Origin: CAZTDP01 sp964612565
GTDB taxonomy: Bacteria; Patescibacteriota; WWE3; UBA101185; UBA10185
NCBI GenBank assembly: GCA_964612565.1
Contig: CAZTDP010000002.1
Coordinates: forward strand, 30,794-94,793
DNA length: 64,000 nt
Direction of reading: 5' to 3'
Within the stretch, counting starts at the first letter, position 1; each line of letters begins with the position of its first letter. Position numbers and translations under genes: made by a program. This document shows, one piece after another, positions 40,587 to 50,702 of this stretch. A model generated the notes under the pieces. It was not told where the DNA came from. It ran no database searches and worked only from the letters and a program-made list of their open reading frames with translations.

Positions 40587-43500
40587 TGTTTATTAATACC
40601 GCGCCAATACCCATAACAAGAACGATCCAAACCCAAGGGCTTGAAACTATTTGTTTAAAGAGCCCTTGTTGTTGGGGAACTTGGTCCGTAGCTGCCTGTG
40701 CAGTACTTTCACCTAATACCGTAGGTTTTTCTTCACCGCCTTTAGCTTCTTCTTGAGAAACTATAACTTCGGGGTTGCCTCCGGCAGGACCGCCGGTACC
40801 TAAATCTGCGTTCCCTACAAGGATCGCTTGTTCAGTAGACTCCTCGTTTGCACTGGTTGTAGTAATTGTAACCTTTGTAATTTCTTGGTTTCGCACGTCA
40901 GAACCATTCCCGGCTGAATCAAAAGCCCTCGCGGCAAAGTATTGAGTGGTACCGCAAGCTCCTCCCGAAACTTCCTCGCTAAAATCGTACTCTTCGTCAG
41001 GACCTATGTTAATTGTTCTTATCTTACTACCCGAGTCTGCTGTGAAATCCTTTTCGTCAGACATATAAACTTCAACGTAGTCGGTTTGACCGTCATCCGA
41101 AGTTTTTAGCTCGATTTCATATTTACAGCTCGACTCTTTGTCTACATGCAAATATCTGGGCCTATCCGGCTCCGAGGTGTTGTAGTTAGTAGAAACGATA
41201 TTTGATGCAACTTCGGCATCTGAATCGTTTTCAGGAGCAACTGTGGCGTAAAATTGATAGTTTCCTTCGGAGGTCATGACCGTGTCATTGATATCGCAAA
41301 CCCCTGTATTTCCGCCGGCATTTACATTATTTACCGTCTGGTATGGGGCTGCAACACCTTGAATATAGCATCTTACTATCAACGGCCCGTTTGCATCCGT
41401 ATCCATGGCAACATACGTGAGCTTAAAAGGCTTGCTTACGTCAGAACGTGGTTCTTCCAGCCTGATTTTTAAACCATCGGCTGCAAAAACCCTGGAAGAT
41501 ATTAAAATAAACAAGCCTATAACAGGCAGTATCCTAACTAGTTTTTTCCTGGAGAAAATCAAGGATAAACCGACACCAAGCAAAGCCAGTGCCCCTGCCA
41601 ACATTGCACTCGAAGACCCTGTATCAGGAAGTCTAATATCGGAGGCACCTAAAACCTTTTCCTCATTTTTAGTTTTTACTTCAGCCTTTGCTTTTGAGGT
41701 ACTTTGGGTTATTACCTCAACCTGAGTTCCTACGTAACTTTCATCGACAATACCTTGGTTAATCGGGAAATCGCTGGAATCTGACAAAGCTAGAAGTTTT
41801 ACTTGACCCTCGTTGTTTCCGTAGGCCCAAGCCAGATCCGGATACACACCCGCGTCAACGTCAGACTCTACAACAGCATCGTAGGTTAAGGTTATTTCCT
41901 CCCCATTAGCCATATCCCCGATGTCCCAAGTTCCGGGCGAATGATACTCTGGATAGTCACCTATGGCTCGAGAGGCATAAAAGTTCTCCGGCACAAACCC
42001 CGAAGGAGCCAAATCTATCAACTTAACTCCGTTTAACGGGCCGTCCATAGCCTTCAGCGTAAGCTCGTATGTTACTTTATCTCCGATATGAAGTTTATTT
42101 GGCCAGCTGTGGTTTGTTTTTGTGATACTAAGCCTCGCCGTGCTAAAGTTACCAAAGTCTTTACCGGTTATATTGGCACCAGGCGTCAGGTTAACCTCGT
42201 AAACCCCTCCTTCGGGAGCAGTTTGTTTCCAGTAATCCTTTTGAGTTTCACTTAGACGATACGTCCTGTTTGCCAGCAAGTCCTCAAACTTATATGAACC
42301 ATCCTCGGCGGTTAACACGCAGTTACTTTCACCATCTTCAAAAGCTCTTGCCGAGTCATTAACTTCTTCTATGCAAATCTGGAAACCTGGCAAACCGTGC
42401 TCGCCTTCATCTTTAATACCGTTAGGTTCGGCACCTTTGTCATAAAATTTTGTTCCAGATATAGAACCACGGTTCAAGGTGTTAAAACCCACACAGTAGT
42501 AAGTTGTTCCGTACAGCGGGTTGCTGATAAAATCCCAATTGTCGTAATTACTTATGTCGTTGGAACAGTAAAACTCGGCCGACACATTATTTCTGTTATC
42601 GTTATTTTGCCCGTACGTGAACGGAATGTAGTCACTCTGTAGAACCTCTCTAAACTCAAGTCTGTCACCGGTAAAGTTTGGAATCGACACAACCGCAGTA
42701 CCTTCAGATGTAGGTCCAAAAGTTGTCCAGCCTGCCCCGCCGTACCCAATCAAAGAATCTCCAGGATTGCCGGCGCCCTTTTGACCCCACTCAAATTCCC
42801 AGTCATTAACTATAGTGCATCCCTTGTGACCCCTAACCCAATCGCGAGCTGTACGGGCATCGATCTCTGAGGGAACCCTTGGGTGAATCCCTAAGCTTTC
42901 AATACCTACCTGCAAGGTTGAGGTAGAAGACCAATTAGGAAGATCTTCTTCTTTTTCGCACACAATCTTTGTTGCTACAACTTTAATGTCTCGGTGATTG
43001 CCAAAATTAATGTTGGATTTATCTTCACCCGCGTTGAGTGTGACTTCCTTGCAAAGCGCATTACCCGGTTGAGAGCTGTACCAGTTTTCCTGCATTTCTT
43101 CGCAAATAGTGTATTTTCCGGGAAGTAGATGATCAAACATATAGGATCCCGTCGGCTTAAAGAACCACGATCCGTGAGTAGTATCCAATTTTTCACCTAC
43201 ATCGTAAACACCGTTCTTATCCCCTTCGTCGATAAATATTTTCCAACCGTTTAGTTTATCTTCGCCGCCAAAAAACGAGGAATCCCAGTCGTTGTTTCCA
43301 TTTTTATCTTCGAACTTAAATCCGGAAATTGAACCGAGTTTAGTGTTTTCGTATGTGCAGGTAACATTCTCACCTGCGGCAAGTGTTATATCAGCCTTAC
43401 TGCCCGCAACGGAAACTTGTTTCCCATCGCAGACAAGCCCTGTAAGCGCCCAATCGGCATTAGGCAATTCTTGAATAGAGTAAACACCGGGCAAAAGATT

Positions 43501-46500
43501 ATTAAATGTTTCTGACTGGTGCACGATACCGCCGGGGGTTCCATCCAAATGGAAGTTGGGCCCAAAACTTCGAGTAAAGGTAAAGTCATTTGAATCTCCT
43601 AAAGGTAAGGTGTTTTTAATAATCTTTATAGAACCGGGTTTTGTATTTACAATTTCGCAATATTTTGTTTCTCCGGCCGCAACAGCAACTCTAGTACAAG
43701 TGTCCGAGGTCTTTACCCAGCCCGGCACCGGCATTTCCGTAACCGAGAATGTCCCGGGTTTTACCTCATAATCTTTGTCTATAGAATCAGAAATTACTGC
43801 CGAACTGCTTCCAATTACCACACCACCTGTAGCTTTAATTGCAAAGTTCTCCAAAGACCCTGCTGGATTAGTTGTTTTTTGTACAATTAAGTGACCGTGC
43901 TTGGTATTTGTAAACACGCACTTTATCGTTTCACCGGCCTGTAGGTTGAATTCTACTTTTCGGTGATCTACATCATATGTACTGCGATTTTGTGTAGGGT
44001 CCGAACGATCATCGCAGGCGATTCCTGTTAAGTCCCAGCCTGCCAACGTGCCCTCGGTTACCACATATTTTCCCGGCACCAAAGCGTTAACAACTATCTG
44101 CCCATTATCGGAAATTTGACCCGAAGCGGCACCAGTAAAGTTGAATAACTCCTGATTACCATCGGGCAGTGTTTGCTTTTCAACGATGACTGTACCTAAA
44201 GGCTGATTACCAAAATCCATGTGGGATATATCTAAACTGCCGTAGTCAATTACCACAAGATACGAAAAATTATTGTGGTACGGATTTGTCCTCTTCCAGC
44301 CTGTCTGGGGAACTTCTCTCACGTTGTAATTTCCGTGGGTCAAGTTAGTAAACTGATACTTACCGTCAGCACCGGTTACCGTGGATTGTTCTCCGGCATC
44401 TAAGTTATCGTTATTGTTTGTATCAAGATAAATTGTCCATCCAGACAAAGTTTTCTCACTGGCATCCCTATGGGTGTTTCCGTTTAAATCCTCAAATTTA
44501 ATACCCGATATAGAACCCAAGGATTTAACATTAAATGCAACACAGTAGTAATTTTCACCATATTCCGGAGAAAGCACTCTATCCCAGTTATCGTAGTTTG
44601 CAACGTCACTTGAACAGTACATTTCCGCACTCTTGTTGTTTATGTTTGTATTACCGTTAAGACCGTACGTAAATTTTATGAAACCATCCTGCCAAGCCTC
44701 TCTAACCCATAAGTGCGCTGTATCTTTTAGATCAGCGATGGATGCGACTGCCTGTCCGTCGGAATTTGTAGGACCAAAATTAAACCACTTGGGATTGGCC
44801 GTTGCCGGAGTATTATCTCCCGGGTTTGGTGCGTCACTATAACCCCATTGAAAGTTCCAATCTGGAGCTAATTTACAGTGGCCACTACTATTTGAGACAA
44901 AATCTTCCGCGGTTGTGGAAGTAATATTTGGGGCACTTGTCAAACTTGCCCAGTTAGGCAGGTACGACTCGTTATCACAAATAATTTTTGTCGCTGTAAC
45001 AGTTGCCGGCTTGTTTACCTGGTTCACCAATGTAAACTTTTCAACTCGATCGTTAACCGTAACCTCACCTATTCCGCTTATATTTTTCCAGCCACCCATT
45101 AAAGCCTCATCCACGTTGTACGAACCGTAAGGTACGTTGTTAAATGTTACACACCCGTCTTTTCCGGTAACACCTTTATAGCCCTTGTATACATTTACCG
45201 TAAGGTCTCCCGAGTTGTCACTGTAGTTATCGTCTTTTATTTTGAACTCAAAATCTCCCGAATACCCCAAGTACCCAAGATAGTATTTGTGGTCGGCAGT
45301 AAAATATCCCCAATCTGTAGGTGTTCCGTTAACCATTATCCCAAGATAGCCCTTTACCGATGTTGGGAAGGTATTTACATTTACCCAAGGGGAAAAGGGA
45401 CCGCTAATATAAACAGGGTCTGTTAGCAGCCTCTTTGACCAGCCCGCATCCGAAATAGAACCATCGGGACTGCCCGGTCTATAAACGTACGTTCCTAAAG
45501 CTTCTAGCACGTAGTTGCCTAACGAAAGATTTATAGTGCTGTAGTCATTCCCATTTGGCAAAACCTTTACAGAATCTACCGGTGAGCCTTCTTTAAGTAC
45601 AACGGTCCAATCCTGAAGATAGCGGCCTTTTTGATCTTGTTTACAGATTGAAACATTTGATACTTGTCGATTTCCAAAGTCGACTACATTAGTCTGATTA
45701 GACGTTACAACGATATCCTTACACAATGACCCATCGGCAGGATCCGTGTTGATCCATCCAGAACCCTTTGCTACTTCGCATATTTTGTAACTTCCGACCT
45801 GAATGTTATTAAACCAATAATCGCCTTTTGAATCTGTTGAGGTAGTTGCTAGAACAGCGCCTTCAACGGACATAAGACGAATCCCCCAACCCTCTAAACC
45901 GGGTTCGGTGTTTTCAGTGCCAACAACAGTATCTCTAGTACTATTTCCGTTAAGATCGTTGTACTTAGAGCCTGTTATGCTGCCGGTATCTTTTGAATTA
46001 AATCCGACGCAATAATATGTTTGACCGGGTTTAGGGTTGTTAACCCAGTCCCAATTATCAAAGTGATAAACATCGCCGGTGCAGTAAAATTCCGAGCTAG
46101 GTACTGCTAAATCGTCGCCTCCGCTAAAAGGTGTAAACGTATCATCCGGGAAAACTTCCCTAACTTCAATTTTGCCTCCAACCGAGTTGACATCTATTAC
46201 CGCAGGGGATGCAACGCTAAAAGTCGTCCATTTGGGGTCGATAATTAAGTCAGTATTTGTTTGGAAATCCCCGTTGCTTCCGGAATTTTCCGGGCCCCAT
46301 TGAAAATTCCATTGATTATCGAGTCGACAATTGTTTGGATGGTCGTCTACCCATTTTTGAGCCGTGTTTTGGTCGATTACGCCGCCGTGGTTTGCCCAGT
46401 TAGGCAAAGCGGTTTCACTGTCGCAAATAACCTTAAATGCTTGTATAGAGGCAGGCTCTCTGTGATTTGTAATAGTACACGATATATTTTGGCCTTCGGT

Positions 46501-49500
46501 TAGTGTCACCGCGTCGCCTAAATTTTTTGGACACTTGGGATCTCCTGTGATACTCACAAAGGTGTACCCATCTAGACCTTTTTCGTTTATTGAGTAAGAG
46601 GTATTAGCGTTGACGGCAAGCGCTTGGCCTGAATCAACAACCATATCGCCAACTGTTAAACCAAAATCCAATGTTGTCGGAGCAGCAGACGTCGGGTTGT
46701 TATCGAGTACCTTGTTAAGTGTAATTGTTGGGGCTATATCGTCATTTATAATCGTACATGTTTTGGATTCGCCAACCCCGATTGTTCCTGAGCACCCGGC
46801 GCTAAGAGTTTTGGAATAATTAGTAAAATTTTCTTCATCCACGCTATAACTTCCGGCGTCAAGTGTGATGCTAGTTCCGTCCTCAGAACCTTTAAACGAA
46901 GGCAAACTAACATTTGTTCCGGTCACGTTAATAGTAAAATCGTCAGCCGATGCAGTTCCACCGTCATCTTTTGTGACATGCTTAACTACTACCAGCGTCG
47001 CAGGTTTATCATCGTTGGTGATTGTACAAGTCTTTGTTTGCCCAATCGAGATGCTTCCCTTGCAATCATCCGAAAAACTACTTTGATACCCCTCGGGGCC
47101 GCTTTCTGTAACTTTGTAATCTCCGGGAGTTACCACTTTATCAACACCAGGGCTTTCGCTGCCCGCAAAGGAATTTCCTCCTTCTGCTGTTATCCCTTCA
47201 ATAGACATCGTGAAATCTTTGGACTCTAAAGTGCCACCACTATCTGTTACGACATCTTTGATTACGATTAGATGCGCTGCAATATCGTCGTTAGTTATAG
47301 TACAAGTTGCTGTTCCGCCGTTTAAAACCTTAATATTTTCGCAATTGTCGTATGTGGTTGCGTACCCTGATACAGCAGGTTCTGTAATTGTGTAAATACC
47401 TGCGTCAACAACTAAGCTGTTTTGACCGTCTTCCTCAAACGGTATCGCAACACCGTCGTTGATTTTGAATGTAAAATCTTTTTCAAGCAATTTTCCACCA
47501 TTTTCATTTTTAACTACCTTATTAACAATAAGGGTTCCCGCTTGGTCATCGTTTGTAATGGTGCAGTATTTTGTAACACCCGGGCTTAAAGTTATTTTAC
47601 CGTTCGCGTCACAATCGCCCGAGAAAGATGCTGTGTATCCGGCTTGACCGGTTTCAGAAATTGTATAAGTTCCTGAGTCAAATTTTTTCTCGACACCGCT
47701 AGTTACCGAAGTTGAGTCAACAAAAAGAGGAAAGTCAGAAACCACCTTTGTACCCCCGTTGTCATTCTTAACTTCTTTGGTCACCACAATTTTTGAAGGT
47801 TTTTCTTCGTTGATTATTGAGCATACTTTAGCTGAACCGCTAGTGACGACAATATTACCGCTAGAATCGCACTCGCCCTCATAAGTAACGTCGTAGTTGG
47901 AATCTGCCTGTTCGGTTACTTTGTAAGTTCCGGCATTAAAAGCTAAAACAGCATTAAGCGCAACCTCCGTATCTCCAACCTTAAACGGGCCAAAATCGGA
48001 AGCTGCTTTGGTACCTCCGTGATTTATAACGGTTTTTGTTACTTTAACCGTTCCTGTCTGTTTTGTATTCACAAACGTGCATGTAATCGACTCTCCGGCC
48101 TGCAAGGAAATCGCATTAACGGAGCTTCCGTCACTACACGTAGAACTTGTTAAATCCCACCCCGCAGGAACTGTTTCAGATATCGAAAACGTGCCCGGCA
48201 TTAAACCCGAGTAGGTTTGGCTTCCTACGCCACCTGTAGTAGTAATAGACGGATTTGCCGGAGAAAGTCCCCCGGTGGTTGTAAAATCAAACTTCCCGTC
48301 ACCCCCGATGGTGTTTTTAACTAAGGTAATTTTTCCTTTATCGGTTGTGTTGTAAAACTTGCACGTAATAATGCTATCCCCGGTAACATCGATGTCCTTT
48401 ACACCTTTGTTGGGGGTATCCGGTGTACCGCTCGAACAAATCGCGCTATCAAAAGAATATCCCGAGGGAATTGAAACTTCAGAAATTGTGTGTTTCCCCA
48501 CACTTAAAGTTCCACTAGAAACTTGACCGTTGGAATCAGTTGTTATCGTAGTAGTCCCGTCAATTTTAAAAGACCAGGTCTCACCGCCGCCTTTTTGTAC
48601 GCCATCAATATATTTATTTACGCTAATTTTTCCACCGCAGGTTTGCTTGGCAAACGTTGATAATTGAGCTGCTAAGGTAGCAAAATCCGAAGTAATAACA
48701 TCAGATGTTAAAACATTTCCGGTGTTTACATTATGCCCTGAAATAGCCTTTAGATTCTCGACACTTAATTCGTTCCCTATTCCCAGCGCTAAAACTCTTA
48801 TAGAACTGTTTTTGGCAGTATTGGCTTCACCAACTGCGGCGTTGACTGCCACAGCTTCAGTGGCATTAGCACCATTTCCAATTCTGTTTGGATTGCCGTC
48901 CGACGCAAAAATTATGAGGTTGGGTTTTCCTGCTCTTGGATCATACGTAGAACGCGCTTTTATTAAACCATCTTGCCAGTTTGTGTAATTTCCTCCGGAG
49001 GCTGAGTCAATCTTGGTTTTCGTTAAAGCAAAGTCAGAAGTAAAAGACTGCAGCACTTGCGCTGTAGTATCAAATTTAGTAACTGAAAATTGTGTTGGGG
49101 TGCCGTCTAACGCGTCAACAAAACCCTTGAAGGCGTTCTTCATGGCTGTCAGCTCCCCGGAGTCGATGCTTCCGGAAACATCAAGAACAAGCGCAATATC
49201 CAGCCCGCACGCCTGCGCCAGCGTTGGATTTGCAACAGGAACCGGATTTGTAGCGATAACATTAAAGTACGCTGTTCCGGAATCTTTTGAATTAGTGTCA
49301 TTGGTACAATCGTTGGAATTGTTGTATTTGGTTATAACGGCCCTCCAATTGTTACCCACCGTAGCAGTTGAACTTAAAGTGTAAGAACCGCTTAAAGAGG
49401 TCACGCCTGTCACACAAGAGTGGGCCTCATATTTAGGGCTTCCATCTGGTTCGTAAATGTCAACTCTATAGTATTTGTCGGCATACAAAGGATCTGTGCC

Positions 49501-50532
49501 GGGTTTATCTACTGAATTGGTATAAACCGTATCACCCTGCAAATAATCTTTTTCTGATACAGAAAGACCTAGGTCAGCGTAAGTGGCAATCCAAATAGAA
49601 AAGTGATCCAAATCACTTATCTTAAGCTCCTTGTCCGACTCGTTTTGGTCAATGTCTTTTTCGTCAATTGACTTAATATCTTCAGACTTTACTTCCTCGT
49701 TTGTTGCCTCCTCAACCGATCTTTCAATATACAAAACGCCTGCTTCTAAGCCCTCTGGCTTTGGCAGGGTAACATCGTACTCAAAACTTCCGTCTGCCAT
49801 ATCAGTTGTAATGTCATACGCGTATTCAGCCGACGTAGAAACACCGTCCGGCAGTTTTAAGTCCTCAACTTTAACTTTTTGAATTTTTAAAGCCGCGCGA
49901 TCCTCATCGTTTTTTGGAAGGCACGAAAATGTGACTGAAACTTGTTCTTCTTCAGGGAATAAATATTTAACACCGAGCTTCACTTTTTCTTTAGTTTCTG
50001 CCAGCCCTTTTTCAGAATCAACACTCCAATCTTCATTTGTAGTGGAAGAAATTTCCTGGCCTTCACTTAAACACTCTTTTTCGATTTCTTCAGATTTAAG
50101 TTCTTCTGCTGTAGCCGGCTCAGGCTCGTCGGAAACAGTAGGTGTGATCTCAGGAGTTGGATCGGTCGGGGTTTGGGCGGGGGCGGTGGTTTCTTCAGGC
50201 CTGTAATCGGAGGCAGCCTCGGGAAGCAAGTCACCTGCCTCAACAGATTCTTCTACAGGTTCTTCTAACGATACTGTCGGTACTTCAGCGACGTCGGGTT
50301 CGTCTTGCGATTCATCTTGAGTACTAACCTCAGCAGATTCTTCATCGGCTGTGTTGGCAGCATCTGACGACGAACTTTCAGTTGCATCCTGCGCATATGC
50401 AACATAATTAAAAGACGCAAAGTAGGGTAGGAAACTATTTAAAAGCATTGACGTAATTGCAATGCTCAAAAAAATTTTTTGACGGAGCTGTTTTCTGACA
50501 CGAACACGAACTTTTAAAATTTTATATATCAT
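40567..50532 (-). CDS. Giant multidomain surface adhesin with internal LPDTG signal
   Basis: The 3321-residue protein has a signal peptide ending AYA (45-47), an acidic Pro/Thr/Glu-rich stretch (about 49-140), a von Willebrand A domain (about 445-630, MIDAS DVSGS from 451), eight CnaB/SpaA-like repeats of about 85-95 residues (about 634-1355), then three copies of an unnamed LPNW module (about 1357-1512, 1839-2005, 2514-2687), each followed by an SdrD B-like domain (GxISGxKFxDLNGN), three more CnaB-like repeats (about 2100-2400), a DUF11-type domain (about 2785-2900) and the sorting signal LPDTG (2968-2972) with its membrane helix and RKK. Unusually it continues: a second signal-like helix (about 3003-3018, ending VFA), a 270-residue outer domain with fibronectin-like features, and a final helix with RKKR. 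Repeats carry paired Cys and Lys/Glu/Asn patterns. Confidence 0.88.
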   Translation of the reverse strand: MIYKILKVRVRVRKQLRQKIFLSIAITSMLLNSFLPYFASFNYVAYAQDATESSSSDAANTADEESAEVSTQDESQDEPDVAEVPTVSLEEPVEESVEAGDLLPEAASDYRPEETTAPAQTPTDPTPEITPTVSDEPEPATAEELKSEEIEKECLSEGQEISSTTNEDWSVDSEKGLAETKEKVKLGVKYLFPEEEQVSVTFSCLPKNDEDRAALKIQKVKVEDLKLPDGVSTSAEYAYDITTDMADGSFEYDVTLPKPEGLEAGVLYIERSVEEATNEEVKSEDIKSIDEKDIDQNESDKELKISDLDHFSIWIATYADLGLSVSEKDYLQGDTVYTNSVDKPGTDPLYADKYYRVDIYEPDGSPKYEAHSCVTGVTSLSGSYTLSSTATVGNNWRAVITKYNNSNDCTNDTNSKDSGTAYFNVIATNPVPVANPTLAQACGLDIALVLDVSGSIDSGELTAMKNAFKGFVDALDGTPTQFSVTKFDTTAQVLQSFTSDFALTKTKIDSASGGNYTNWQDGLIKARSTYDPRAGKPNLIIFASDGNPNRIGNGANATEAVAVNAAVGEANTAKNSSIRVLALGIGNELSVENLKAISGHNVNTGNVLTSDVITSDFATLAAQLSTFAKQTCGGKISVNKYIDGVQKGGGETWSFKIDGTTTITTDSNGQVSSGTLSVGKHTISEVSIPSGYSFDSAICSSGTPDTPNKGVKDIDVTGDSIITCKFYNTTDKGKITLVKNTIGGDGKFDFTTTGGLSPANPSITTTGGVGSQTYSGLMPGTFSISETVPAGWDLTSSTCSDGSSVNAISLQAGESITCTFVNTKQTGTVKVTKTVINHGGTKAASDFGPFKVGDTEVALNAVLAFNAGTYKVTEQADSNYDVTYEGECDSSGNIVVTSGSAKVCSIINEEKPSKIVVTKEVKNDNGGTKVVSDFPLFVDSTSVTSGVEKKFDSGTYTISETGQAGYTASFSGDCDANGKITLSPGVTKYCTITNDDQAGTLIVNKVVKNENGGKLLEKDFTFKINDGVAIPFEEDGQNSLVVDAGIYTITEPAVSGYATTYDNCENIKVLNGGTATCTITNDDIAAHLIVIKDVVTDSGGTLESKDFTMSIEGITAEGGNSFAGSESPGVDKVVTPGDYKVTESGPEGYQSSFSDDCKGSISIGQTKTCTITNDDKPATLVVVKHVTKDDGGTASADDFTINVTGTNVSLPSFKGSEDGTSITLDAGSYSVDEENFTNYSKTLSAGCSGTIGVGESKTCTIINDDIAPTITLNKVLDNNPTSAAPTTLDFGLTVGDMVVDSGQALAVNANTSYSINEKGLDGYTFVSITGDPKCPKNLGDAVTLTEGQNISCTITNHREPASIQAFKVICDSETALPNWANHGGVIDQNTAQKWVDDHPNNCRLDNQWNFQWGPENSGSNGDFQTNTDLIIDPKWTTFSVASPAVIDVNSVGGKIEVREVFPDDTFTPFSGGDDLAVPSSEFYCTGDVYHFDNWDWVNNPKPGQTYYCVGFNSKDTGSITGSKYNDLNGNSTRDTVVGTENTEPGLEGWGIRLMSVEGAVLATTSTDSKGDYWFNNIQVGSYKICEVAKGSGWINTDPADGSLCKDIVVTSNQTNVVDFGNRQVSNVSICKQDQKGRYLQDWTVVLKEGSPVDSVKVLPNGNDYSTINLSLGNYVLEALGTYVYRPGSPDGSISDAGWSKRLLTDPVYISGPFSPWVNVNTFPTSVKGYLGIMVNGTPTDWGYFTADHKYYLGYLGYSGDFEFKIKDDNYSDNSGDLTVNVYKGYKGVTGKDGCVTFNNVPYGSYNVDEALMGGWKNISGIGEVTVNDRVEKFTLVNQVNKPATVTATKIICDNESYLPNWASLTSAPNITSTTAEDFVSNSSGHCKLAPDWNFQWGYSDAPNPGDNTPATANPKWFNFGPTNSDGQAVASIADLKDTAHLWVREAWQDGFIKFTYGLNGNTNINNKSAEMYCSSDVANYDNWDRVLSPEYGENYYCVAFNVKSLGSISGIKFEDLNGNTHRDASEKTLSGWTIYLDTNNNDNLDAGEQSTVTGADGKYQFTNLTHGNYNVREVPQTGWKRTNPYHNNFSYLVVIDYGSLDISHMDFGNQPLGTVIVEKQTLPDGNQELFNFTGAASGQISDNGQIVVNALVPGKYVVTEGTLAGWDLTGIACDDRSDPTQNRSTYDVDHRKVEFNLQAGETIKCVFTNTKHGHLIVQKTTNPAGSLENFAIKATGGVVIGSSSAVISDSIDKDYEVKPGTFSVTEMPVPGWVKTSDTCTRVAVAAGETKYCEIVNTKPGSIKIIKNTLPLGDSNDFTFTRSFGPNFHLDGTPGGIVHQSETFNNLLPGVYSIQELPNADWALTGLVCDGKQVSVAGSKADITLAAGENVTCTYENTKLGSISGFKFEDKNGNNDWDSSFFGGEDKLNGWKIFIDEGDKNGVYDVGEKLDTTHGSWFFKPTGSYMFDHLLPGKYTICEEMQENWYSSQPGNALCKEVTLNAGEDKSNINFGNHRDIKVVATKIVCEKEEDLPNWSSTSTLQVGIESLGIHPRVPSEIDARTARDWVRGHKGCTIVNDWEFEWGQKGAGNPGDSLIGYGGAGWTTFGPTSEGTAVVSIPNFTGDRLEFREVLQSDYIPFTYGQNNDNRNNVSAEFYCSNDISNYDNWDFISNPLYGTTYYCVGFNTLNRGSISGTKFYDKGAEPNGIKDEGEHGLPGFQICIEEVNDSARAFEDGESNCVLTAEDGSYKFEDLLANRTYRLSETQKDYWKQTAPEGGVYEVNLTPGANITGKDFGNFSTARLSITKTNHSWPNKLHIGDKVTYELTLKAMDGPLNGVKLIDLAPSGFVPENFYASRAIGDYPEYHSPGTWDIGDMANGEEITLTYDAVVESDVDAGVYPDLAWAYGNNEGQVKLLALSDSSDFPINQGIVDESYVGTQVEVITQSTSKAKAEVKTKNEEKVLGASDIRLPDTGSSSAMLAGALALLGVGLSLIFSRKKLVRILPVIGLFILISSRVFAADGLKIRLEEPRSDVSKPFKLTYVAMDTDANGPLIVRCYIQGVAAPYQTVNNVNAGGNTGVCDINDTVMTSEGNYQFYATVAPENDSDAEVASNIVSTNYNTSEPDRPRYLHVDKESSCKYEIELKTSDDGQTDYVEVYMSDEKDFTADSGSKIRTINIGPDEEYDFSEEVSGGACGTTQYFAARAFDSAGNGSDVRNQEITKVTITTTSANEESTEQAILVGNADLGTGGPAGGNPEVIVSQEEAKGGEEKPTVLGESTAQAATDQVPQQQGLFKQIVSSPWVWIVLVMGIGAVLINNARKKR

Positions 50533-50560
50533 AAACCGACCTCAACTCAGAGATCGGTTT
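50533..50560 (-). promoter_or_regulatory. Leader hairpin holding the adhesin ribosome binding site
   Basis: AAACCGA (50533-50539) and TCGGTTT (50554-50560) form a perfect 7-bp stem that ends directly against the adhesin ATG. The purine-rich TTGAGG, the only Shine-Dalgarno-like element, lies in its loop. A second pair CTTGAC/GTCAAG lies just upstream at 50575-50605. A -10-like TATAAA is at 50628-50633 on the same strand. Translation may depend on this structure. Confidence 0.5.
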
Positions 50561-50671
50561 CGCTAGTGGCTCCACTTGACACAAGCGACCAATTTACGCG
50601 TCAAGTTTCATAGCCTTCTCATTTAAATTTATAATTAAGATTACAAAGTTCAATCTAAACTAAAAACAAGC

Positions 50672-50702
50672 AACAAAAAAAGCCACGCTTATAACGTGAC
50701 TT
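50672..50702 (-). terminator. Intrinsic terminator upstream of the adhesin gene
   Basis: On the minus strand AAGTCACG pairs with CGTGGCTT (one G-U pair; plus positions 50695-50702 and 50680-50687), followed by a run of T. It ends either the M3 peptidase mRNA, whose stop is 250 nt upstream, or a short independent RNA. Confidence 0.7.

Noticed and set aside
48722..49882. Plus-strand open frames of about 80-125 codons inside the adhesin
   Set aside because: They mirror the repetitive Ser/Thr/Val codons of the minus-strand adhesin and show no independent start signals or domains.
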